Below are positions 35,243 to 42,678 of a stretch of DNA of 64,000 bases, one piece after another; position 1 is the first letter of the stretch, and every line of letters starts with the position of its first letter. Source of the DNA: Nocardioides ochotonae (lineage in GTDB: Bacteria > Actinomycetota > Actinomycetes > Propionibacteriales > Nocardioidaceae); the NCBI RefSeq assembly GCF_011420305.2, contig NZ_CP061769.1, positions 3,149,001 through 3,213,000 of the forward strand. The letters run 5' to 3'. The notes beneath the pieces were generated by a model. It did no database searches and had not been told where the DNA came from. It saw only the letters and a program-made list of their open reading frames with translations. The position numbers were made by a program, and so were the translations under genes.

Positions 35243-36204
35243 CGCAGGAACCGCTCGTGGCCGGTGAAGTCGCCGCGCAGCCCCGCGACCCAGGCGCGCA
35301 CGCTCAGCGCCAGCCGCGCCGGTTGGGGCCGGGTGACGGTGTAGAACCACAGCGTCTTGGCGACGAACGCCAGCGCGTGCGGCCAGCCGTGGTACTCGCG
35401 CAGGTTGAGCAGGTTGTTGCGCGCCATGCAGTAGTGCTTGAGGTCGCTCGCGCTGTGGTTGTACGTCGTGCGCCCGCCCAGCATCGGCGTACCGAGGTCG
35501 TCGGTGGCGGGGTGCAGGAACCGCGCGGCGGTCACGGTGGCGATCCGGGCGCCAGCGGCCCGGGCACGCCAGAGGTACTCCACGTCGTCGCCCCAGATGA
35601 AGTAGTCCTCGCGGACCGAGCCGATCCGCTCGACCAGCTCGCGGGTGACGAGCACGCCGTTGAACGGGATCACCACGTCGGGGATCAGCCCGTCGCGGGC
35701 GGCGGCCTCGACGTCGGCCATCGCGTGCACGACGCGGGTGCCGCCGGGCAGCCGGATGGGGAAGCAGAGGCGGTCGGGGTCCTGCTCGGCCAGGACCGCG
35801 GGGCCCCAGAAGTCGAGCTCGCCGGTGTGCGCGAGCAGCGCCTCGAGGCAGCCGGGCTCGGGGATCCCGTCGTCGTCCATCAGCCAGACCAGGTCGGCGC
35901 CGCGGTCGACCGCCTCGAGCAGGCCGACGTGGAACCCGCCGGCGCCGCCGCGGTTGCGGTCCAGGGTGCGCGCGAGGACCGGGACCGTGTGGTGCTCGTC
36001 GGGTGCCTCGCGGTCGTCGAGCGCGGCCAGCCACTCCCCCGTGCCGTCGCTGGAGGCGTTGTCGATCACGACCACCTCGGCCAGGCCGGGGACGGTGTCG
36101 AGCCGCTCGAGCAGCCGCTGGAGCAGCGTCAGCCGGTTGTAGGTGACGACCACCGCGACCACCCGCGGCGGCGCCTGGGCGCTGGAGTCCTCGGGCGCGA
36201 TCAC
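35239..36204 (-). CDS. GlfT1-like glycosyltransferase family 2
   Basis: A 321-residue GT2 enzyme. Motifs: RVVAVVVTYNRLTLLQRLL, VVVIDNASSDGTGEWLAAL, RGGAGGFHVGLLEAVDRG, LVWLMDDDGIPEPG and YFIWGDDVEYLWRARAAGA. The late segments, with a conserved histidine (RFLHPATDD) and KHYCMARNNLLNLREY, resemble mycobacterial GlfT1, which adds the first galactofuranoses to the lipid-linked linker. I chose GTG 36204: a TAGGGT box lies exactly 7 bases upstream, whereas GTG 36213 overlaps that box. It heads the operon GT2-GT2-glf-wzm-wzt. Confidence 0.82.
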   Translation of the reverse strand: MIAPEDSSAQAPPRVVAVVVTYNRLTLLQRLLERLDTVPGLAEVVVIDNASSDGTGEWLAALDDREAPDEHHTVPVLARTLDRNRGGAGGFHVGLLEAVDRGADLVWLMDDDGIPEPGCLEALLAHTGELDFWGPAVLAEQDPDRLCFPIRLPGGTRVVHAMADVEAAARDGLIPDVVIPFNGVLVTRELVERIGSVREDYFIWGDDVEYLWRARAAGARIATVTAARFLHPATDDLGTPMLGGRTTYNHSASDLKHYCMARNNLLNLREYHGWPHALAFVAKTLWFYTVTRPQPARLALSVRAWVAGLRGDFTGHERFLR

Positions 36205-36211
36205 GGCGCCC

Positions 36212-36217
36212 ACCCTA
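36212..36217 (-). promoter_or_regulatory. -10 element of a probable leaderless promoter for the galactan operon
   Basis: TAGGGT on the minus strand with 7 bases to GTG 36204. It sits in the short gap after the LCP gene, so the galactan operon has its own promoter. Confidence 0.55.
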
Positions 36218-36228
36218 GGCGCGCCCGA

Positions 36229-37749
36229 TCAGCAGGCGCTGCCCAGGTCGTCGCTCTGGTTGGCCAGGTAGCCGTCCGAGAGCGACCCGAGCGAGCCGCC
36301 GGTGACCGGCGCGGTGGTGCCGGCGTCGGCACCCGAGCCCGCGGACCCGCCCGCAGACCCGCTCGCGGAGCCCCCGGCGGAGCCGCCGGCGGCCTTGGCC
36401 GGGGCCTTGAAGGTGCCCTCGGCCTTCGCGATCGCCTCGGCGACCTCGGCGTGCATCAGCGCGATGTCGGGATCGGCGGTGTTGATCAGCGGCGGCACCA
36501 GCGAGACCGTGGACATCTTCTGTCCCCGGGCCTTGAGCGCGAGCTCGACGAAGCGCCCGACCTGGGAGGCCGGCAGGTTCGTGGAGACCATCTCGTTGGA
36601 GGCCTCGGCGATCGATCCGAAGTTGGTGACGGCCGTCTGCGGGCTGACCTGGCCGAGCATGGCGTTGAGCACGCACTTCTGGCGCGCCATCCGCGAGTAG
36701 TCGTCGGAGCCCTCCCGGGCCCGGGCGTACCAGAGCGTCTCGAAGCCGTTGAGCTTGCGCACCCCGGGCTCGATGTAGCCGGTGACGTCGTCGCCGAGGC
36801 CGCCGACCGGGATCGGCTGGCGGACGTTGAGGGTCACCCCGCCGACCGCGTCGACGATGTCCTTGAAGCCGTCGAGGTTGACCATCGCCCAGTAGTTCAT
36901 CTCCAGGCCGGTGACCCCCTCGACCGCCGACAGGGTGGCCTCGATGCCGGGGTTCTCGGCGTCGCCGAAGAGCTCGGCGTTGTCCTGGGCCCAGGTGCTG
37001 ACGCCGTTGAGGTAGCAGCCGTCGCAGTCGAAGCCCTCGGGGAACTGCTCGGCCATCACCGAGCCCGGCGCGAACGGGAAGTCCTGGAGGTTGCGCGGCA
37101 GGCTGATCAGCACGGTGCGACCGGTGCTGGCGTCGACCGAGGCCACGTTGATCGAGTCCGGGCGCAGTCCCCAGCGCCCGGCGCCGGCGTCGCCGCCGAA
37201 CAGCGCGATGTTGAACCGCCCGTCGTGCGCGCCCTTGACCTCGGTGGCGTTGAACATCGTCACCATCAGGTCGCGCTGGACGCCGACGAGGTGGGAGCCG
37301 AAGAGCAGGACACCCGCGACGCTGAGCGAGAGGAAGCCGTTGACCCCGATCGCCGCGCGACGCTGCACCAGCCCGAGGGTGAGCGGCTGACCGATCCGCC
37401 AGGCGTCCATGAACAGCGCTGCCCAGGCCACCGCGCCGACCATCAGGAACAGGCGCAGCAGGAGCAGGAAGTCGGCGTCGGAGGCCAGCGAGAAGGCGAC
37501 CTGGTGGCGCACCAGGGACGCGAGCGCCACCAGCACCAGGGCGACCAGCGAGCCGAGCCAGACCCGGATCGCGATCAGGCCGACGCGGCGGTTGCCGTGC
37601 AGCAGCTGCGCGGAACCCGGCACGAGCAGGGTCATGACCATCAGCGCGACGGCCCGCCGGAAGCGGACGCGCGAGGCACGCTCCTGCGTGCTGGCACGAC
37701 TGGCTGCGTCTGCGGCGTCGTGCGACCCGGGGGAAGTGACGGGCGGCAT
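36229..37749 (-). CDS. LytR-CpsA-Psr (LCP) family wall-polymer ligase with multi-pass N-terminus
   Basis: A 506-residue membrane protein. Instead of the usual single anchor, the first 170 residues hold about five hydrophobic segments (LMVMTLLVPGSAQLL, VWLGSLVALVLVALASLV and others). The outside LCP domain follows: RPDSINVASVDASTGRTVLI, SLPRNLQDFPF, GLEMNYWAMVNLDGFKDIVD and ETLWYARAREGSDDYSRMAR. LCP enzymes transfer undecaprenyl- or decaprenyl-linked polymers to peptidoglycan. A Gly-Ser-Ala-rich stretch precedes the C-terminus. I chose ATG 37749, with AAAGG 7 bases upstream, over ATG 37764. It lies 12 bases before the galactan operon's promoter on the same strand, so it is the likely ligase for that polymer. 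Confidence 0.9.
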   Translation of the reverse strand: MPPVTSPGSHDAADAASRASTQERASRVRFRRAVALMVMTLLVPGSAQLLHGNRRVGLIAIRVWLGSLVALVLVALASLVRHQVAFSLASDADFLLLLRLFLMVGAVAWAALFMDAWRIGQPLTLGLVQRRAAIGVNGFLSLSVAGVLLFGSHLVGVQRDLMVTMFNATEVKGAHDGRFNIALFGGDAGAGRWGLRPDSINVASVDASTGRTVLISLPRNLQDFPFAPGSVMAEQFPEGFDCDGCYLNGVSTWAQDNAELFGDAENPGIEATLSAVEGVTGLEMNYWAMVNLDGFKDIVDAVGGVTLNVRQPIPVGGLGDDVTGYIEPGVRKLNGFETLWYARAREGSDDYSRMARQKCVLNAMLGQVSPQTAVTNFGSIAEASNEMVSTNLPASQVGRFVELALKARGQKMSTVSLVPPLINTADPDIALMHAEVAEAIAKAEGTFKAPAKAAGGSAGGSASGSAGGSAGSGADAGTTAPVTGGSLGSLSDGYLANQSDDLGSAC

Positions 37750-37909
37750 CGAGATGCCTTTCATGTGCGGGGAACTGACGGGGAAGGATCAGCTGTGCTG
37801 CGCCCCAGCGCCGGGGCGGAGAGGTTCGTCCAGTATCACCAGTCACAGGAGTCACGGCCGGTCACGACGCGCCGGGGAATGGACCACCCCCGCTCGCGGG
37901 CGACGAGGA

Positions 37910-38431
37910 TCACGGGGCGAGCGGCCCGCCCGCGCGCCCGGAGTCGATCTCGCGCTTGCGGGCCAGGCGTGAGGCGCGGCGGATCTGCGCCTCGCGGTGG
38001 CGGCGTACCTCATCCGGGGTCTCCGGTCGCAGCCCCGGCACCTCCCGGGCGTGGCCGTGCTCGTCGATCGCCACGAAGACGAAGTACGCCGAGGCGACGT
38101 GCAGCGGCTCCACCGACGGGTCGTCCCACGGCTGGGTCTCGATCCGGACGCCGATCTCCATCGAGGACCGGCCGGCCCAGTTGACCTGGGCGAAGGTGCG
38201 CACGATGTCCCCGACGTGCACCGGGCGCAGGAACGCCATCGAGTCCAGGGCCGCGGTCACGGCCGGTCCCCCGCTGTGGCGCTGCGCGACGGCGCCGGCG
38301 GTGGAGTCGGCGAGCTTGACGATCTCTCCGCCGTGCACGTTGCCGAGCAGGTTGGCCTCGCGGCCGGAGGTCATCATGGCGAGCGACACGCGGGCGTACG
38401 ACGGGGTGCGGTCCTCAGCGGCTGAGGTCAT
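37910..38431 (-). CDS. Acyl-CoA thioesterase, hotdog fold (YciA/BACH type)
   Basis: A 173-residue single-hotdog thioesterase. The family motifs NLLGNVHGGEIVKLADSTAG and MAFLRPVHVGDIVRTFAQVN are clear; the aspartate in the first is the likely catalytic residue, and VASAYFVFVAIDEHGHAREV follows. These enzymes hydrolyse acyl-CoA in the cytoplasm. The C-terminus is basic. ATG 38431 is 6 bases after a TACCGT box, so it is probably leaderless and divergent from the second LCP gene. No functional link to the glycan genes is apparent. Confidence 0.9.
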   Translation of the reverse strand: MTSAAEDRTPSYARVSLAMMTSGREANLLGNVHGGEIVKLADSTAGAVAQRHSGGPAVTAALDSMAFLRPVHVGDIVRTFAQVNWAGRSSMEIGVRIETQPWDDPSVEPLHVASAYFVFVAIDEHGHAREVPGLRPETPDEVRRHREAQIRRASRLARKREIDSGRAGGPLAP

Positions 38432-38437
38432 AGGGGC

Positions 38438-38447
38438 ACGGTAGCGT
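38438..38447. promoter_or_regulatory. Overlapping divergent -10 boxes for two leaderless genes
   Basis: TACCGT (minus, 38443-38438) is 6 bases from ATG 38431, and TAGCGT (plus, 38442-38447) is 7 bases from ATG 38455. The two boxes share two base pairs, so polymerase binding for one gene must exclude the other. Confidence 0.55.
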
Positions 38448-38454
38448 CGGCGCC

Positions 38455-39678
38455 ATGGCAGACCGTCCCCGGTACGACGGCTCCGGGGACGGCTCCCCGG
38501 AGTACGGCTGGCTCTACGGCGCGAACGGCGAGGGCGACCCCGACGCCACCCGCGCCATCCCGCGCCAGCCCCGTCCCGACGAGACCCGTGTCCTCCCGGT
38601 GCAGCCCCGGCCCGAGGCGGGTGGCTCGCGCACCCGTGCCGCCGAGCGCCCGGCTCCCGCACCGGCCCCCGCTCCGGCTCCCGCGCCCCCGTCGCGCTCG
38701 GGGTCGCGCGGGCGACGCCTGCGCTTCCGGCCGCGCTACCTGCTCGTGCTGATCCTGGCCTGGGTCGTCTACCTCGTGGCCGTGCCGATCTATGCCTGGA
38801 CCGAGGTGGAGTCGGTGCCCTGGGAGCCCGACGGCGAGCGGCCCCCGCAGCAGCCGGGCACGACGTACCTCATGGTCGGCAGCGACTCCCGCGACGACCT
38901 CTCCGAGGAGGAGCGGCGCCGGCTCGGCACCGGCGGCGCCGTCGGGCAGCGCACCGACACGATCATGCTGCTGCACACCGGCGACGGCCCGAACGTGATG
39001 ATGTCGATCCCGCGCGACTCCATCGTGGAGGTCCCCGGGCACGGCACCACCAAGATCAACGCGGCATACGCCTACGACGGCGCCCCCGGCCTGGTGCGCA
39101 CCATCGAGAACGCCACCGGCATCCGCATCGACGAGTACGTCGAGATCGGCATGGGCGGCCTCGCCGGCGTGGTCGACGCGGTCGGCGGCATCGAGATCTG
39201 CCCCGAGGTCGCGATGAAGGACCCCGAGGCCAAGCTCGACATCGACAAGGGCTGCCAGCAGGCCGACGGGCAGACCGCCCTGGGCTTCGCCCGCTCCCGC
39301 AAGACCGACCCGCAGTACGGCGACATCACCCGGGTGCGCCACCAGCGCGAGGTCGTCGCCGCGGTGGGCGACAAGGTGCTCTCGCCGTGGACCTTCCTCA
39401 ACCCGGTGCGCTACTGGCGCCTGGCCAACTCGGTGCCCGGCTTCTTCGTCTTCGGCGACGGCACCGGCCCGATCGACGCCGCCCGCTGGGCGCTGGCGAT
39501 GACCCGGGTCGAGGGCTCGGGCGGCATGACCTGCACCGTCCCGATCCGCGACCTCGCGGTCAACTGGGACGAGGAGCGCTCCCAGCGGATGTTCGAGGCG
39601 ATCATCGAGGACCGCACCGACGACATCGGCAAGGACCTGTGCACGCCCACCGGCCTGCCCCAGCAGGTCACCGGATGA
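38455..39678 (+). CDS. LytR-CpsA-Psr (LCP) family protein
   Basis: A 407-residue protein with a long polar, Pro-rich cytoplasmic tail (residues 1-92, with an Ala-Pro repeat), a single transmembrane helix at about 93-112 (YLLVLILAWVVYLVAVPIYA) and an outside LCP domain. Motifs: TTYLMVGSDSRDDLSEEE, RTDTIMLLHT, MMSIPRDSIVEVPGHGTTKI, DEYVEIGMGGLAGVVDAVGG and LGFARSRKTDPQYGDITRVR. The conserved arginines of the pyrophosphate site are all visible. It would attach a lipid-linked glycan to peptidoglycan. It starts at a leaderless ATG and its stop overlaps the next gene (ATGA). Confidence 0.93.
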   Translation: MADRPRYDGSGDGSPEYGWLYGANGEGDPDATRAIPRQPRPDETRVLPVQPRPEAGGSRTRAAERPAPAPAPAPAPAPPSRSGSRGRRLRFRPRYLLVLILAWVVYLVAVPIYAWTEVESVPWEPDGERPPQQPGTTYLMVGSDSRDDLSEEERRRLGTGGAVGQRTDTIMLLHTGDGPNVMMSIPRDSIVEVPGHGTTKINAAYAYDGAPGLVRTIENATGIRIDEYVEIGMGGLAGVVDAVGGIEICPEVAMKDPEAKLDIDKGCQQADGQTALGFARSRKTDPQYGDITRVRHQREVVAAVGDKVLSPWTFLNPVRYWRLANSVPGFFVFGDGTGPIDAARWALAMTRVEGSGGMTCTVPIRDLAVNWDEERSQRMFEAIIEDRTDDIGKDLCTPTGLPQQVTG

Positions 39679-40562
39679 GCCCGGACGGCGGCTCCGACTA
39701 CGAGACGCTGCGCTGCGAGCTCGACGAGCACGGCGTCGCCACCCTGACGCTGCACCGTCCCGAGGCGCTCAACGCCTTCGACCTGACGATGGCCCGGGAG
39801 CTGGAGCGGTTCTTCCTCCACGATGCCCACGACGACGCGGTCCGCGCCGTGGTCGTCACCGGCGCCGGCCGCGCGTTCTGCGCCGGGATGGACCTGGGCG
39901 CGGAGGGCAACGTGTTCGGCCTCGACGAGTCGCTGGCGCCGACGCCGGAGGACCTGCGCGCCCACCTCACCGAGGCGCCGTACCACGACGGCGTCCGCGA
40001 CACCGGCGGCCGCGTCACGCTCGCCATCCATGCCCTGCCCAAGCCGGTGATCGCCGCGATCAACGGCGCCGCCGTGGGCATCGGCGCGACCATGACGCTG
40101 GCGATGGACCTGCGGCTGGTCTCCACCCGGGCCCGCATCGGCTTCGTCTTCGGCCGGCTCGGCATCGTGCCGGAGGCCTGCTCGACCTGGTTCCTGCCGC
40201 GCATCGTCGGCATCCAGCAGGCCCTGGAGTGGATCTACTCCGCGGAGGTCCTGGACGCCGAGGCGGCGTACGCCGGGCGGCTGGTCCGCTCGGTCCATGA
40301 GCCCGACGACCTGCTGCCTGCCGCCCAGGAGCTGGCCCGGTCGTTCGTGGTCGACCGCTCCCCCGTCGCGCTCGGGCTGGCCAAGCAGCTGCTCTACCGC
40401 AACAGCGCCGCGGCCGACCCGCTCGAGGCGCACCTGTCGGACTCGCTGGCGATGTTCTGGACCTCGATCGGCGACGGCAAGGAGGGCGTGGCCGCCTTCC
40501 TGGAGAAGCGCGCCCCGCGCTTCACCGGTCGGGCCGAGGAGCTGCCGCGCGTCTTCGACTGA
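39675..40562 (+). CDS. Enoyl-CoA hydratase/isomerase family (crotonase)
   Basis: A 295-residue crotonase-fold protein. The oxyanion-hole strands are seen in VVVTGAGRAFCAGMDL and AAINGAAVGIGATMTLAMDL; FGRLGIVPEACSTWFLPRIV follows with the glutamate (E in VPEA) expected for hydratase chemistry. Only one catalytic glutamate position is clear, so hydration versus isomerisation cannot be decided. ATG 39675 overlaps the LCP stop in ATGA. Length is slightly above the usual 260 because of an insertion around EGNVFGLDESLAPTPEDL. It likely acts in fatty-acid or related acyl-CoA catabolism. Confidence 0.9.
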   Translation: MSPDGGSDYETLRCELDEHGVATLTLHRPEALNAFDLTMARELERFFLHDAHDDAVRAVVVTGAGRAFCAGMDLGAEGNVFGLDESLAPTPEDLRAHLTEAPYHDGVRDTGGRVTLAIHALPKPVIAAINGAAVGIGATMTLAMDLRLVSTRARIGFVFGRLGIVPEACSTWFLPRIVGIQQALEWIYSAEVLDAEAAYAGRLVRSVHEPDDLLPAAQELARSFVVDRSPVALGLAKQLLYRNSAAADPLEAHLSDSLAMFWTSIGDGKEGVAAFLEKRAPRFTGRAEELPRVFD

Positions 40563-40568
40563 GCGTCC

Positions 40569-40584
40569 CGGCCCTTCAGGGCCG
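40569..40584. terminator. Short convergent hairpin
   Basis: cggccc and gggccg with loop ttca between the crotonase gene and the lipoprotein gene; the loop includes the lipoprotein stop. It is small and only a candidate. Confidence 0.35.
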
Positions 40585-41151
40585 ACCGGTCGCGACGACG
40601 GTCGTCTGGTACCCGCGTCCCGGGTCGACCTCCAGGCTGAGCCGCTCGGCGTCGGGCACCCAGTAGCCCACGTAGAAGCTGAGGCTCGCACCGGCGGGCA
40701 CCCGGTCCTCCGGCCGCGCGATCACATCCTGCTCGTAGTCGAAGATCTGCTCGGTCGGCGCGAAGCCACTGGCCAGCCGCAGGTGCAGCTGGCTGGGGTT
40801 CCACTGCTCCTCGGTGCCGTTGCGCACGCTCACCCGCAGCCGCATCGGCACGCCCGGGCGCTGCTCGATCCAGGGCGAAGGCGTGAACCGCTCAGGCGGG
40901 TCCACCTGCATCCTCAACCCGCTCCCATAACGGAATGACTCTCCGAACGCCGGCACTTTCACCTTTTCCGAGAACTGGTTTGTTTCGGCAGGGTCAATAG
41001 GCGACTCCGCGGCCGTCCGCGCATTTTCGCGAGGCGGCGCACCCGCCCCTGCCGGCGCGCCGAACTCGCCTGCGTCTCCGGGCCCCAGGACGCCACACCC
41101 GCTCAACAACAGGGGAATCACGGCAATCGCCGCCCGTCTCGCCAATCTCAT
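40576..41151 (-). CDS. Lipoprotein of unknown function
   Basis: A 191-residue lipoprotein. The signal peptide RLARRAAIAVIPLLLSGC has a lipobox (LSGC) that places the lipidated cysteine at position 19. The mature part, after a Gly/Ala-rich linker, looks like a small immunoglobulin-like fold seen in DUF4352-type proteins (RLRVSVRNGTEEQWNP and SLSFYVGYWVPDAERLSLEV). Its first 80 codons use clearly more A/T than neighbouring genes. It is divergent from the hyaluronan-synthase-like gene, 78 bases apart. It may sit outside with that polysaccharide system; no domain gives a function. Confidence 0.75.
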   Translation of the reverse strand: MRLARRAAIAVIPLLLSGCGVLGPGDAGEFGAPAGAGAPPRENARTAAESPIDPAETNQFSEKVKVPAFGESFRYGSGLRMQVDPPERFTPSPWIEQRPGVPMRLRVSVRNGTEEQWNPSQLHLRLASGFAPTEQIFDYEQDVIARPEDRVPAGASLSFYVGYWVPDAERLSLEVDPGRGYQTTVVATGRP

Positions 41152-41229
41152 GGCGCGACGTTAAGGGATCCGGGACTCACCGATCGAGTTCTTTCGAAAA
41201 GGGCACGCCTAAGTTGCCGATACACACTA

Positions 41230-42678
41230 TTGGGGATAGGCGCTCCTGTCGTGAACGTGCCTGCCGGATTACGCCCCTACGTTCTCGCCGACACGACAGT
41301 GCAAGCCCCCCGGCGCTGGGTGTCTCTCGGCGCGCTCCGCGCCGAGGAGCCCTCCAGACCAAGGATCTCCGTCACCGTGCCCGATCTCGCCGACATCACC
41401 CTGCCCACCCTCGACCCTGCTGCGTGGCGGGCGGCCTTCCCGCTCGCCGTGGCCGGCGTCATCGTGTGGTCCCTGTGGATCTACCGGTGCGTGCTGTCCG
41501 CCCGCGCCCGCCCCGTCGAGAACGACTTCACGACCACCACCTCGGTGGTGGTCCCCAGCTTCCACGAGGACCCCGACATCTTGATGCGGTGCGTGGCCAA
41601 CTGGCGCGCCCAGGAACCCACCGAGATCATCATCGTCCTCGACGTCGCCGACACCGTGGCCTTCCACCGCCTCGAGGCCCTCGACGACCCGGTCGTGCGG
41701 CCGGTGCTCTTCCGCCACGCCGGCAAGCGCTCGGCACTCGGCGTCGGCATCCGGATGGCCACCTCCGAGGTCCTGGTGCTGGTGGACTCCGACACCCAGT
41801 GGGAACCCGGTCTCCTGCTCGCCGTGCAGCGCCCGTTCCTCGACCCGGAGGTCGGCGGGGTGAGCACGCAGCAGAACGTCTACGAGGCCCGCGGCAACGT
41901 GTGGCGCCGGATCGCTGACTGGATGGTCAACCTGCGCTACTACAACTACGTGCCGGCGATGGGCCGAGCCGGCGCGGTCGCCTGCGTCTCCGGCCGGACG
42001 GCCGCGTACCGCCGCTCCGCGGTGCTGCCGGTGCTGGAGAACCTCGAGAACGAGTTCTTCCTCGGCCGGCGCTGCATCGCCGGTGACGACGGCCGACTGA
42101 CCTGGCTGGTCCTGGCCTCGGGGTTCAAGACCGTGCACCAGTCCTCGGCCCGGGCCCTCTCGATGTTCCCCGCCTCCTTCCGCGCCTTCGTCAAGCAGCG
42201 GGTGCGCTGGAGCCGCAACTCCTACCGCTGCTACCTCACCGCCGCCTACAAGGGCTGGCTGTGGCGCACCCCGTTCGTCACCAAGGTGACCGTCCTGCAG
42301 ATCCTGCTGACGCCGGTCACCATGGGCGTCACCATCGGCTACCTCCTCTTCAGCCGCCTCGAGCTCACCGTCCCCGGCGCCCTGCTGGCCGCGGCCTGGC
42401 TGCTCGCCGGACGCGGGATCCGCGGCTTCTCCCACCTGCGCCGGCACCCGGTCGACATCCTGCTGCTCCCCCTGATGACGCTGGTGGTCATCTTGGTGGC
42501 GCTCCCGATCAAGCTCTACGCGTTCTTCACCATGAACAAGCAGGGCTGGCTGACCCGCTCGGAGACGACCGTCGGCGGCGAGGGCCAGGACCAGGCCTCG
42601 CTGGCGCCGCGCCACCACGCCCGGCGTACGACGCCCGCCGGCGAGCCGTCCCTCACCACGACCGGAGCCCCCCAGTGA
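41230..42678 (+). CDS. Processive glycosyltransferase family 2, hyaluronan/cellulose-synthase-like
   Basis: A membrane GT2 of up to 482 residues. A transmembrane segment at about 70-88 precedes the catalytic domain: TTSVVVPSFHEDPDIL, LVDSDTQWEPG (Asp186/188), ACVSGRTAAYRRSAV, IAGDDGRLTW (Asp286/287) and FVKQRVRWSRNSYR, the (Q/R)xxRW signature of processive synthases. Four further hydrophobic segments follow, the last with an IKLYAFFTMNKQGW end as in hyaluronan synthases. The start is uncertain: TTG 41230 gives the longest form; GTG 41251 and GTG 41377 (AGGA upstream) are alternatives. The stop overlaps the next gene. It would polymerise and extrude a glycan. Confidence 0.87.
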   Translation: MGIGAPVVNVPAGLRPYVLADTTVQAPRRWVSLGALRAEEPSRPRISVTVPDLADITLPTLDPAAWRAAFPLAVAGVIVWSLWIYRCVLSARARPVENDFTTTTSVVVPSFHEDPDILMRCVANWRAQEPTEIIIVLDVADTVAFHRLEALDDPVVRPVLFRHAGKRSALGVGIRMATSEVLVLVDSDTQWEPGLLLAVQRPFLDPEVGGVSTQQNVYEARGNVWRRIADWMVNLRYYNYVPAMGRAGAVACVSGRTAAYRRSAVLPVLENLENEFFLGRRCIAGDDGRLTWLVLASGFKTVHQSSARALSMFPASFRAFVKQRVRWSRNSYRCYLTAAYKGWLWRTPFVTKVTVLQILLTPVTMGVTIGYLLFSRLELTVPGALLAAAWLLAGRGIRGFSHLRRHPVDILLLPLMTLVVILVALPIKLYAFFTMNKQGWLTRSETTVGGEGQDQASLAPRHHARRTTPAGEPSLTTTGAPQ

